From Sphingomonas sp. AX6 (GTDB taxonomy: Bacteria > Pseudomonadota > Alphaproteobacteria > Sphingomonadales > Sphingomonadaceae): a stretch of DNA of 64,000 nucleotides. The number at the start of each line of letters is the position of its first letter. Position 1 is the first letter of the stretch. This document shows positions 18,286 through 27,700 of this stretch, in pieces. The stretch spans positions 1,191,024 through 1,255,023 of the forward strand of contig NZ_LR733979.1 of NCBI RefSeq assembly GCF_902506605.1, given 5' to 3'. Under the pieces are notes generated by a model. It worked only from the letters and a program-made list of their open reading frames with translations. It was not told where the DNA came from and did no database searches. A program made the translations under genes and the position numbers.

Positions 18286-18900
18286 ATGATGGCGACCACC
18301 AAGCAAAAACTCCCCGACCGCGACGATGACGGCAAGTTCGTTGCCGACGACGACCGCGGGCTTCCCAATTTCAAGGTGCTGGCCGCTTCCGTCGCAGGCG
18401 GCGCGGCGCTGGGCATCATGGCGATGCTCGGACGCAAGGCTGCCGTTCAAGCGCCGACATTGCTCGCGGGCGACTGGGACGAGGCGCTGGCGGCCGAGCA
18501 CAGCGCGGTTCTGAAAATCTTCGACGCGATCGAGGCGACCGACGAGCGCAACACGACCAAGCGCACGGTACTGCTGACGCAATTGAAACATGCGCTGATG
18601 AAGCATGCGGTTGAGGAAGAGAATGTCATCTATGCTCGGCTCGCCGACGACGATGAAGCGTCAGCGCACCGGCTGAACGAAGAACATGGCGACGTGAAAC
18701 GCTATCTCTACACGCTCGACACCACGCCGAGGGAATCGGGCCAATGGATCGCGACCGTCCGCCGTTTTCGCGCCGATATCGAAAAGCATATGAAGGAAGA
18801 GGAACAGCACCTGTTCCCCGCCCTGAAAGCGCGCCTGACGCCCGAGGAAAACAAGAAACTGACGAGCGCAATGAACCGCGAAGGGTTCAAGGTAGCTTGA
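18286..18900 (+). CDS. Hemerythrin HHE-domain protein
   Basis: A 204-residue protein. A polar N-terminus and a hydrophobic stretch (LAASVAGGAALGIMAMLG, about 30-47) are followed by an HHE cation-binding bundle. Candidate di-iron ligands are His in EHSAVLKIFDAIE, HALMKHAVEEENVIYARL, EEHGDVKRYL and EKHMKEEEQHLFPAL. Such proteins bind oxygen, nitric oxide or iron; the exact job is unknown. Tandem ATGs at 18286 and 18289 follow AGGAGG, so the start is well supported. It stands alone between two hairpins. Confidence 0.88.
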   Translation: MMATTKQKLPDRDDDGKFVADDDRGLPNFKVLAASVAGGAALGIMAMLGRKAAVQAPTLLAGDWDEALAAEHSAVLKIFDAIEATDERNTTKRTVLLTQLKHALMKHAVEEENVIYARLADDDEASAHRLNEEHGDVKRYLYTLDTTPRESGQWIATVRRFRADIEKHMKEEEQHLFPALKARLTPEENKKLTSAMNREGFKVA

Positions 18901-18908
18901 CCCTAACT

Positions 18909-18927
18909 CCTCCCCCATCGGGGGAGG
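18909..18927. terminator. G/C hairpin downstream of the hemerythrin gene
   Basis: Arms CCTCCCCC (18909-18916) and GGGGGAGG (18920-18927) are perfect complements nine bases after the stop. There is no clear T tract. It may serve both this gene and the opposing small gene. Confidence 0.55.
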
Positions 18928-19029
18928 GGGCCATCCGCTGGATTGGGGATTGGGTTTGCCGCACACGCAACGTCTGCGACTAACCCTGCTCCGTCAGCGC
19001 TATGCGCTTTCACTTCCCGATTGGGGAAT

Positions 19030-19170
19030 TTATTGAGTCGCCAGCACCCAGAGCATGACCAAACCGGCGATAATTCCAAACGCGGTGCCCGTGTAAACCG
19101 CCCGCTGGTCGTGCCAACCGTCACGAAATCCTGCGCGAAATCCCCGTATCATTTGCTCTCGGCACCACAT
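19030..19170 (-). CDS. Small single-span membrane protein (46 aa)
   Basis: A short gene starting with ATG at 19170, preceded on its strand by GAGGAG at seven bases' spacing, which is a strong ribosome site. The product begins MWCREQMIRGFRAGFRDGWH and ends with one membrane helix (TAFGIIAGLVMLWVLATQ). It starts 11 bases after the MarR-family stop, so it is probably co-transcribed with it. No function can be assigned; it could be a small envelope or transporter-associated peptide. Confidence 0.6.
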   Translation of the reverse strand: MWCREQMIRGFRAGFRDGWHDQRAVYTGTAFGIIAGLVMLWVLATQ

Positions 19171-19181
19171 CGCCGCTCTCC

Positions 19182-19691
19182 TCATTTCCCGCGCCCCAGA
19201 TTGGCGATCCTGACGCGCTCCTCGGTCGGCACCAGCCCTTCTAGCACCCCCCAGAAACCCGTGACCGACCCTTGCCCTGCGCTGGCATAGGCACTCGACA
19301 ACTTTTCGCGCAGGCGGTCGTAGAGCGACGCCTCCAGCTCCGCCCCCGCCGCTGTCAGCCTTAGCAATTTCTGCCGCCGATCGCGCAGGCCGGGCTGGCT
19401 GTCCACCAGCTCGCGCTTCGACAGATCGTTCAGCACCCGACCCAGCGATTGCTTGGTGATCGCCAGCATATGCAGCAATTCGCCCACGGTCAGGTCGGGT
19501 TTGCGCGCGATGAAATACAGCGCCCGCTGATGCGCCCGGCCCAGCCCCTGCATATCCAATTCATCGTCGATCGCGCGGAACAGATGCGCCGATCCGAAGA
19601 ACAGCAATTCGATCCCGCGACGGATCTCGGCTTCGCGCAGGAACAGGGGGGATGCGGCACGGATGGGGCCGGTGGGGGAAGGGGAGGCCAT
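19182..19691 (-). CDS. MarR-family transcriptional regulator
   Basis: A 169-residue winged-helix regulator. The DNA-binding part reads LTVGELLHMLAITKQSLGRVL followed by the wing DSQPGLRDRRQKLLRLT, in pieces. It is divergent from ilvE, with 80 bases between the starts, an arrangement frequent in sphingomonads, so it may regulate ilvE and itself. The effector is unknown. Confidence 0.88.
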   Translation of the reverse strand: MASPSPTGPIRAASPLFLREAEIRRGIELLFFGSAHLFRAIDDELDMQGLGRAHQRALYFIARKPDLTVGELLHMLAITKQSLGRVLNDLSKRELVDSQPGLRDRRQKLLRLTAAGAELEASLYDRLREKLSSAYASAGQGSVTGFWGVLEGLVPTEERVRIANLGRGK

Positions 19692-19771
19692 TGTTGACCG
19701 GTTCTGGCACTCCCCCTAAGCCACCGCAAGCTACGGCCCGGACGCGCTCGGGCTTCACGAGAGGACCGTCC

Positions 19772-20863
19772 ATGACCGCCGCGCCCGCCTTCGCGATCGA
19801 AACCCATCCGAACCCGCGTTCGGACGCGGAGCGCAAAGGCCTGCTCGCCAATCCCGGCTTCGGCAAGATCTTCACCGATCACATGGTGATGATCCGCTAT
19901 TCGGCCGACAAGGGCTGGCACGATGCGAAGGTCACCGCACGCGGCCCGATTGAGATCGACCCGGCCTGCGCAGTGCTGCATTATGCGCAGGAAATCTTCG
20001 AAGGAATGAAGGCGTATCGCCTGCCCGATGGCGGTGCGGCTTTGTTCCGGGCCGATGCCAATGCCCGGCGGTTTCAGGCATCCGCGCGCCGCATGGCGAT
20101 GGCCGAATTGCCCGAAGACCTGTTCCTCGAATCGGTGCGCGCGCTGGTGAAGGCCGATGCCGACTGGATACCGCATGTCGAGGGCGGTGCGCTCTATCTG
20201 CGCCCCTTCATGTTCGCAAGCGAGGTGTTCTTGGGGGTGAAGCCCGCCTCGGAATATCTCTACATGGTGATCGCATCGCCGGTGGGGGCCTATTTCAAGG
20301 GCGGCGCGCCGTCGATCTCGCTTTGGGTGTCGCAGGATTACAGCCGCGCCGCACCCGGCGGCACGGGGGCGGCGAAATGCGGCGGCAATTACGCCGCCAG
20401 CCTGCTCCCTCAATCGGAAGCGATTGCAGGCGGGTACGATCAGGTCGTGTTCCTCGATGCCGCCGAACACCGTTGGGTCGAGGAACTGGGCGGCATGAAC
20501 CTGTTCTTCGTGATGGACGACGGGTCGATGGTCACCCCCCCGCTCTCGGGCACGATCCTGCCCGGCATCACCCGCGATTCGGTGATCCAGCTCGCGCGCG
20601 ATGCAGGGATGACGGTGCGCGAGGAACGCTATGCCATCGACCAGTGGAAGGCCGATGCAGAAAGCGGACGCCTTCGCGAAACCTTTGCCTGCGGCACCGC
20701 GGCGGTCGTGACCCCGGTGGGCAAGGTCTCTGCCCCCGACTGGAGCTTTTCGATCGGCAATGGCGGCCCCGGCGACGTCACCACGCGACTGCGCGACCAG
20801 CTCGTCGCGATCCAGCGCGGCGAAGCGCCCGACCCGCACGGATGGGTCGAGCGCCTGTTCTAG
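19772..20863 (+). CDS. ilvE: Branched-chain amino acid aminotransferase
   Basis: A fold-type IV PLP enzyme that transfers the amino group in the last step of Leu, Ile and Val synthesis. The 363-residue product shows the group II pattern: EIFEGMKAYRLPDGG, then AAKCGGNYAASL, where the lysine is the expected PLP-binding residue, LGGMNLFFVMDDG, and GTAAVVTPVGKV near the end. The ATG at 19772 is the natural start; the longer upstream frame runs into the MarR gene. A hairpin follows. Confidence 0.95.
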   Translation: MTAAPAFAIETHPNPRSDAERKGLLANPGFGKIFTDHMVMIRYSADKGWHDAKVTARGPIEIDPACAVLHYAQEIFEGMKAYRLPDGGAALFRADANARRFQASARRMAMAELPEDLFLESVRALVKADADWIPHVEGGALYLRPFMFASEVFLGVKPASEYLYMVIASPVGAYFKGGAPSISLWVSQDYSRAAPGGTGAAKCGGNYAASLLPQSEAIAGGYDQVVFLDAAEHRWVEELGGMNLFFVMDDGSMVTPPLSGTILPGITRDSVIQLARDAGMTVREERYAIDQWKADAESGRLRETFACGTAAVVTPVGKVSAPDWSFSIGNGGPGDVTTRLRDQLVAIQRGEAPDPHGWVERLF

Positions 20864-20875
20864 AAAAAGGCCCAC

Positions 20876-20905
20876 GCGACCCCTTCCATCACGCGAAGGG
20901 GTCGC
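20876..20905 (+). terminator. Hairpin after ilvE
   Basis: Arms GCGACCCCTT (20876-20885) and AAGGGGTCGC (20896-20905) pair perfectly over a ten-base loop, 12 bases after the ilvE stop. No long T tract follows. Confidence 0.65.
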
Positions 20906-20924
20906 TATAAGCGCCGGACCCTGC

Positions 20925-20999
20925 TGGGGCGTCGCCAAGCGGTAAGGCAGCGGCTTTTGATGCCGCCATTCGCAGGTTCGATCCCTGCCGCCCCAGCCA
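20925..20999 (+). tRNA. tRNA-Gln (anticodon TTG), CCA encoded
   Basis: Acceptor arms TGGGGCG (20925-20931) and CGCCCCA (20989-20995) pair fully. The anticodon stem GCGGC/GCCGC encloses the loop TTTTGAT with anticodon TTG at 20957-20959, and the T arm is GCAGG-TTCGATC-CCTGC. Discriminator G and CCA follow. The gene is intact and lies 113 bases before a tyrosine recombinase, so its 3' end is the probable attachment site of the element to the right. Confidence 0.97.
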
Positions 21000-21112
21000 G
21001 GTCCTGATTTTCCTCAGCTAAGGCGCGAAAAACCTCAGCTTTTCGTGCCTTACGGGCTGCATCAAGCGTGTCAGTGGCTGCACTTGCTACCAGTGTGTGG
21101 AGCCAGTGCCTG

Positions 21113-23185
21113 ATGCCAGCAATCGAAAACGTTACACGCCGCGGCGCCGTCTATTGGTGGCGGCGGCGCGTCCGCTTCGCCGCGGGCAGCCTTCCGCCTA
21201 TAACGGTCGCAACAACAGTCAGCCTTTTAACGAAGGAGCAGGGAATTGCCCGCAGGCGTGGTGCGGCCCTGACTGGCGGGAGCGAGGATATACGGATGAG
21301 CCTCTACGAACGAATTGAGCGCGAAGGTCTAACCGCGGAACAGGTAACCACCTTGTTTCAAGAAGAAATAGTCCGTTATCGCAACATGCTCGCCCACCAG
21401 CAGACGACGATCCAGGAGGATGGCGAAGGTGACGTCCAAAAGCGGATGGAACAGATGCTCAGCATATACGCCGCCCTTAACGCCGATTTCGCCGTAAATG
21501 GGTTCGACGACTATATGGATATCGGGTATGTCGGCGGCTTCAACGAGCGCTTTTCAAATCTCGACGACGAATCCCGCGCCCATCTGATCGCCATGCTGTC
21601 GCGCAGCGGCGACCTGCCAAAGACTTTGTTTAGTGAAGCGCAAAAGCTTTTAGGGCGCGTCGATATCGCTGTGACCGGTGATCGAGCCGAGAATGCCCGA
21701 CGCATCATGTGCGAGGCTCGGGCGATCGCAGCTGCGACCTATACTGATCCGAACGTTCGCGGGGCAGCCAATGCGGTGGCGTTGATGGCGACACTTGTCA
21801 AAGGGGCCATCCCGGGTATTGCGACGGTGCCCGTTGTAAATAACGTGCCAATCGATCCAAATCTGCCCAGCCCCCTCGTTGAGCCCCTTAGCGCCCCGGT
21901 GATGTCAAGCTCAGGCTTGACCGAGGAACAGCAGAAATACGCCTCGATGACACCGGTTGAGGCGGTGGATGCATATTTCAGCGTCAAGCCAAAGGCCCGC
22001 GGAAGAGCAGACAACGAAGGCCAAGTCACGGCGGCTAACGGGAAGAAAAAATCGCAGCCCAAGGTTTGGGGGCACAGCCAGCGGCGCCAATTTCGCGCTG
22101 CACCTTATCTATTTGGAAAGTCCAATGGCGGAAAGCCTTTGGCTGCAACTACACAAAATGACCTGAACACCTTCTATGACCATCTTAACCTCATGCCATC
22201 GACACATCACAAGTCGCCACGTCACGAGTCGATGTCGCTTGATGAAATCTGCGAAGAGGCAGCAGCACGTGTTGCCAAGGGGGAAAGGAAAATCGACATC
22301 GGACTAGATGTCGGTACAGTCAATCGACACTTCGCAAACCTGAAAAAGCTATGCTTGTGGATGGCGACGAAAACGCCCATGGCGCCGCTCGACTTCTCAG
22401 ACTTCATTCTCGAAGAGGATGATCGTGATGACCGTAATGAGCGCGACCCCTACACGATTGAGCAGGGGAAAGAACTGTTCACGTTGGCGATTTGGACCGG
22501 AAGTACCTCGCTTGATGTCCGCTTTGGCCCCAAAAGTGGTGACGCGATATGGCACGATGCCGCCTATTGGGTGATGATGATCGTCTGGTATTCGGGGATG
22601 CGTCGAGAAGAGTGTTGCAAGCTTCTGGTGGATGATATCGACGAAGAATGTGGTATTTTCTACTTTAATATCCGCAAGACCCACGCGGGGACCGTGAAGA
22701 CCGCGCGCAGCGTGCGCCTCGTGCCGATCCATGCAGAATTGCGTCGCCTTGGTTTTCTCGATTACGTCAACGCAATGCGTGACGCGGGTGAGGCATATCT
22801 CTTCCCGGAAATTCTTCCGGGCCGAAGCGGAAGGCCGCTAGGGGACGTCTTTTTCAAACAGGTTTGGGGAAAGATTAAGCCGTGCCTGACGTTAGTCCGC
22901 CCGGGACAAGCCGTTCATAGCGGTCGCCATATGGTCAGCACCGAACTCAAGATGCTTCAGACGTTTGAGGAGTTTCGCGCCGATCTGCTTGGTCAAGCCT
23001 TCGGCGGAGAGAATGCCGGACGATACGCTGGTGCGACGCGCCTTGAAGTTCTTCAGGACGTTATCGTTCGAATTCCAAACGTCACTCAACATTTACCTAA
23101 CTGCACAGAAATCAGGCTGTTGCCCGCACCTCTGCGTAAGCCCCGTCCGACGCGCGAGCATGGCGGGCGTCGGAAGCGAAACTAA
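21113..23185 (+). CDS. Tyrosine recombinase/integrase (large, element-encoded)
   Basis: A 690-residue phage-type integrase. The C-terminal catalytic domain holds Arg I in YSGMRREECCKLL, the beta-hairpin Lys region (RKTHAGTVKTARSVRLVPIH), HxxR in HSGRHMVSTELK and the probable nucleophile Tyr in AGRYAGAT. The N-terminal half is unusually long, with a helical region of about 300 residues before a core-binding domain (RQFRAAPYLFGKSNGG onward). It presumably inserts the element at tRNA-Gln. Codon usage is less GC-extreme than in the core genes to the left, consistent with transfer. Start at 21113 is likely, with only a weak ribosome site. Confidence 0.9.
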   Translation: MPAIENVTRRGAVYWWRRRVRFAAGSLPPITVATTVSLLTKEQGIARRRGAALTGGSEDIRMSLYERIEREGLTAEQVTTLFQEEIVRYRNMLAHQQTTIQEDGEGDVQKRMEQMLSIYAALNADFAVNGFDDYMDIGYVGGFNERFSNLDDESRAHLIAMLSRSGDLPKTLFSEAQKLLGRVDIAVTGDRAENARRIMCEARAIAAATYTDPNVRGAANAVALMATLVKGAIPGIATVPVVNNVPIDPNLPSPLVEPLSAPVMSSSGLTEEQQKYASMTPVEAVDAYFSVKPKARGRADNEGQVTAANGKKKSQPKVWGHSQRRQFRAAPYLFGKSNGGKPLAATTQNDLNTFYDHLNLMPSTHHKSPRHESMSLDEICEEAAARVAKGERKIDIGLDVGTVNRHFANLKKLCLWMATKTPMAPLDFSDFILEEDDRDDRNERDPYTIEQGKELFTLAIWTGSTSLDVRFGPKSGDAIWHDAAYWVMMIVWYSGMRREECCKLLVDDIDEECGIFYFNIRKTHAGTVKTARSVRLVPIHAELRRLGFLDYVNAMRDAGEAYLFPEILPGRSGRPLGDVFFKQVWGKIKPCLTLVRPGQAVHSGRHMVSTELKMLQTFEEFRADLLGQAFGGENAGRYAGATRLEVLQDVIVRIPNVTQHLPNCTEIRLLPAPLRKPRPTREHGGRRKRN

Positions 23186-23410
23186 GTTACCAATTATAAG
23201 ATAGGTCGGAATAAATGGCGAACGGCGGGTGCCCAGCTGCCAATATATCGAATGGACTTGGCGATGGCGATGTTCAAATACAAACTTCTCCTATCGCCGC
23301 GTGCAGAGCGGATTGGGCTTCAAACCGCTTAGGAACCGTAACAATTTGAGCATTTGATCATTTGAGCGTGACCGGTGCAGCTAATCTAGTTCCATTCCGC
23401 TTTAACCTGC

Positions 23411-24421
23411 TCAATCGCCTTCCGCTTTCTCTGCCACCCGTTTGGCGTAAATCACTTCGTCGCTAGCGTGTGGTGATGCAAACCTAACGTTGTCGAACGT
23501 GGATAAGCCTGGAAGAAATCCGTGGACGTGTCCGAGGAGAAATGTCCACCCGCCCCTGCGATGGACATCGAGGTGGGGGTCCTCCGCTCCTGTGCGAGCG
23601 AGCCAGGATTCCACCGCTCGCCATGCCAATTTGGCTCTAACGGAATTGTTCTCTGCATTGGCGAGCGCGAGCGCGCCCCCCGGCTCGAAGAAATCGATTG
23701 AGGTAGCGGGCGGCAAACCGGCCGCAATCACTGCTTGGTTCAATACGTTATAACGCTTCTCACGGTGGAATACGAAGCCTGGCACCGGATCGGGCAGATC
23801 GATCCAAGAGGCTGCGGCGACGGGATGCGTGCGGGCAGGTTTCGCCTGCGTCGTCGTGCCTTTATTGCCTTTCCCAAAATTCTGATCGGCCAGGATATCA
23901 ATAATGGCTCCTATTTGCCGTGATGTGGTTCCATTTTTGGTCAACCCGTTAGCCAACATGCGGTCGAGCAGTTTCTCGGCATAAGTCGGAATTTTGGCGG
24001 GGCGGGTTGTTGCTAGGACGATATCAAGCAACGCCTTCGATTGGTCGTTGTCGGCCTCCTTTGTCATTTGTTCAATAGCGGAGCGCACTGTTGCAGCATT
24101 GGCCTTCGTTTGCGTAGCTTTGATGTACTTGAGTATCGCGGTCGCCACAGTGTCTCCAACGGCACCCTCTACCTGCGCCTTTAACGAAGCCTCGTCGCTG
24201 ACGTGCTCGATACCGTCGACCACTTTGCGCAACAGGTCTTCCGCCATCGAACGGTCAAGCGGAGTGGTGTTATCGCGCAATTCTGTGCGTAATATTTCCA
24301 GTGCCGGAACCGCCTGAGCGAGTTGTGATCGTGCGAACAGCCGGTCCACCGCTCTATCCATTTCACGCGGCCTGCTCATGCGCTCGGTCCAATTCTCATC
24401 GCGGCTATCTTCCTGAAACAT
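23411..24421 (-). CDS. Element-encoded protein of unknown function
   Basis: A 336-residue protein starting MFQEDSRDENWTERMSR. An alternative ATG at 24388 would remove the first 11 residues. Residues about 10-200 are helical and charged, followed by a Lys/Thr-rich linker and a C-terminal part rich in Trp and Gly (FVFHREKRYNVLN, GGWTFLLGHVHGFLPG). I recognise no family. It converges with the integrase gene and is divergent from the relaxase, with oriT between them, so a role in DNA transfer or element maintenance is possible but unproven. Confidence 0.6.
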   Translation of the reverse strand: MFQEDSRDENWTERMSRPREMDRAVDRLFARSQLAQAVPALEILRTELRDNTTPLDRSMAEDLLRKVVDGIEHVSDEASLKAQVEGAVGDTVATAILKYIKATQTKANAATVRSAIEQMTKEADNDQSKALLDIVLATTRPAKIPTYAEKLLDRMLANGLTKNGTTSRQIGAIIDILADQNFGKGNKGTTTQAKPARTHPVAAASWIDLPDPVPGFVFHREKRYNVLNQAVIAAGLPPATSIDFFEPGGALALANAENNSVRAKLAWRAVESWLARTGAEDPHLDVHRRGGWTFLLGHVHGFLPGLSTFDNVRFASPHASDEVIYAKRVAEKAEGD

Positions 24422-24797
24422 ATTTTGATGTTGTTGATGCGACGTTATGGGACGGCGGCGGCGAAAAGCTAAGCGACCCGATCGCCAGACGACATTTGAG
24501 GCAGGCGTGGAAAAGCGATCCGCTTGTCGGCGATCGAAAGTGGCCGGCAAGAAAGAGGGCCGGCAAGGGGAGGCGCACTACCGCTAAGTTGGCAAGCCAA
24601 CTTAGCTGCGCCGATCGGCAGGTGTGCCGCTGAAGGAAAATCCATTCCTGAGAAACGGCGACTGAAGACCGTTGGCAATTTCCCAAAACGCTTTTCTCTG
24701 CGGTCAGAAAACGGGTTTTAGGGCCGACTTGGTAGGTTAGGCTAACGATCCGAAAACCATACCAGGCGCGCAATCGTGCGCGTCTGGGAGATGTGCC
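24422..24797. other. 376-base intergenic region holding oriT
   Basis: This gap separates the unknown minus-strand gene from the relaxase gene. Apart from the oriT-like block at 24567-24606 it contains the direct repeat GGCCGGCAAG (24542 and 24559) and the relaxase ribosome site. No other coding sequence is convincing. Confidence 0.6.
24567..24606 (-). other. Putative origin of transfer (oriT), MOBQ/RSF1010-like
   Basis: Read on the minus strand, the arms GCTAAGTTGGC and GCCAACTTAGC form a perfect 11-bp inverted repeat with a two-base centre (24583-24606). They are followed directly by GGTAGTGCGCCTCCCC (24567-24582). The RSF1010 oriT has the same layout, an inverted repeat followed by GGTAAGTGCGCCCTCCCC (from memory), with relaxase nicking inside the GTGCGC part. 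The position, about 190 bases upstream of the relaxase gene, also fits. The nick itself cannot be shown from sequence. Confidence 0.75.
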
Positions 24798-27700
24798 GTG
24801 ACTGAAGACAGGATCACCAAGCTCAAACTCAGAGCGCAACTGGCAGACAGAAACTACGCCATGTCGCGTGAAGGGCGCGAGCCGGAGATCACTGACGATG
24901 CGCTTGGCATCATTGGTTGGCGATCGCAGCGTGAGGTTAAAGGAACAGGCGAGTTAGGGTCCAAAGAGCGGATCCAATTCCACGTACCAATGACGCGTGA
25001 ACACCGGCTGGCCAATGCCGAGGGGGCGACGTCATTCCACTTCGCTCATTCCTTCATCAATAAGGTATCGGCCGAGCAGATGGAGGACGGTCGTCGCAAC
25101 CGGCCAGGGGCGGCGAGAGCGCACGCCAGATATGTCGAACGCGAAACAGCGGTGGCGATCCAGGCACTCGCTGACGATCCAGCCATTGCGGCATCTCCCT
25201 CAGTCGAGCCAGCGCCCAGCGCCGGCAATGAGGAGTACGAACGTGAAACAGACAAAAAAGACGGATTTGCCGCCGGTGGAGCCGGTGGTCGATCCGAGGG
25301 AACTGACGCCGGAAGATCCTTTCTACAGCGAGACTTTGAGATCCCTCGCGACTTCGCATCCGGAGATGATGCCGAATCCGGTGCCGATCTGCGTCTCCTG
25401 TCCGGCTTCGAACTGGTTCGTCGCGGACGACAGCCTGAATTGCTTCTGCATGCAGTTGCGTCGCTATCCATGGACGCCGGGGAGGTCCTTTCCGCTGTGC
25501 GACAGCCGCGGCCCGGCAAGGGCAGCAATGCGAGCAAAACGGACAGAGTAAACACCCAATCGCCATCCGGTCACGATCGCTACATCGTCCGCGGGGGCGC
25601 GGTAGCGATCCAACCGGACGGCGATCGCGTGCTGTTTACCAACATCGACGCCGATCCGGACAAGCGAGCCGAATTCTGGACACTCGTCGAAAAGCACGAG
25701 CGGTCATCTCAAGGCGACGAAATGTCCTGTCGCTTCAATGATAATGCGGCCTTTTGGCGCGAAGCGGTCATTCAGCCAAATTGTCCTCAACTGCTGCGCG
25801 ACCAATATAAGTGCGTCGACCACGACAAGATCGCTCGCTTCAAAATCGATTCTGGAAAGGAGATGCGGGCGTTTCTAAAACAGCAAGACGGTTGGAACGT
25901 CGACCGCAAACGGCGTAGGGCGAAAGATGATGAAGTAACGAGCCCTGATACCGAGGCTTTCGTTAAATTCCATGATGGTCGGGACGGTCGCGTTCAGTAC
26001 CGCATCGTCGGCGAGCTGCCAGACGAACTGCCAATGACAGGCAAGGTGCAGATACTGCAAGGCTTTTGCGAAGAGTTTCATCGCCTTCGCCTTCCCTTCG
26101 TCGCAGTAATGCACGCGCCAGATCATACCAACAATGAAAAGAACTGGCATTTCCACCTCGTCTATTACGACCGGCCTTGCGCCCGCATTACCGCAGCGCA
26201 GATCAGCGAACTTGGACGAAACGAGCACGATATTAGCGGTCTCGAGGTCGGTATGTGGGACTTCACCGCAGCGACGGTGAAAAAGGATCGCGCAAACCGT
26301 GAACGGTGGCCATTGCGCCAGAAGAAGGTCACAACGGTAAGCACCCAGGCTTGGCTGATGCGACTTCGCCGCAGCTTCGCCAAGCACACCAACGTCCAGC
26401 TCACAAAATATGGCGTTGCGCGGCGGGTCGATCCCCGCCGCCATGAAGATATGGGCATCATTGCCGATCCGCAGGAGCATCTCGGTACTCGACAGGCTGC
26501 CACCGAAGCGAGAGGCACGGTGACCGCCGCCGGCAGACGCAACGAAGCGCGGCAGTCCCAAGCGATTATGGGACAGATAGAAGAGGCGCGCGCAAACGCT
26601 TACGCGGACGCGACGCGACGCACGTCGGAGTGGAAGCGCCGCTTCGCCGGCCGATCGGCAAGCGACAACGCCGAACCTATGGTGGAGTTTGAGCGGAATC
26701 TGATCGCCGCCGCTGACTTGGATTATCTCGCCGCAAGCCTTCGCCATTCGGATGACCGGGCGACTTCGCGCGCCGCCAATCTTAGGCGAATAAACAGCCA
26801 ACTCGTTCGGGCGATTGATGCCGATGCGTCCGCAGGATTACCGCGCGAACGTCGATACCGCGCCGACATCACCGCTGCCGCCGATCGGTATCTTGATTTT
26901 CTAAACGTTGCGCTCCGCGATGACCGCCAGACTGCTTCCGATTGCATCACCGAGGCGAAGTTTCTCCGTGGGAACGCCCAGCGGGCGGAGGGCAGGCTGG
27001 CCGACCTTGTCAACGCACCCGCGATTAACCCTGCGGTCCCCATCGCTGCAGCTATCCCTTCCGCAGCCGCGCCCGCCGGTCAGGTGGAGAAGTGGCTCCA
27101 ACTTGTCGGTAAAGCTCGTCCGCTGATTCTGAAGGACGACACCGGCTTTTCGGTCAATGAGATCAATGCACCGATCGAACTTGCTGCTGCAAAGGTCCAG
27201 GCCGAGCTCGGGATCCTGTACCGCCGCCAGCAGGAGGACATCGCAAACGTGGTTCGACAGCTGCCGGCGCACCGTCTCTTGCTCAGTACGCGGAATATCG
27301 GCGGGCGTAGTCGACGCACTCTCGTTGATGTTGCGCCTGAACTGGCAAGCGCGTTCTATCGTTACCAAGACAGTCCGGAGATAGAAGCAGCCCTTCATGC
27401 GGTTTTCTATCCCGAACAGGCCCATCGTTCGGGAGTCGGCTCCATGCCCCGGTCGTCCATAATCAATGTGCTAGCAGCACAAGAGCGGACCCCGTCGACG
27501 CTAGTATCAGAGACGACGCCCCCTGCTCCAAAATTGCCGACGGACGCGTCGGCAGCGTTCGACCCGCCGCCGTCCGCCTCACCCGTCGGAGGCTCGGCGG
27601 AACGGCCGATTAGGGCAAGGGATAATCCGCCAGTGCGCTCCGAGGTTAGAGCGCCGGAAAGCATTCAAACTGCGCCGCAAAAATCTTTGGACCCCGCACA

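Noticed and set aside
19490..20938. Minus-strand frame running through ilvE and into the MarR gene
   Set aside because: Its C-terminal part lies in the wrong frame of the MarR gene and the rest is antisense to ilvE.
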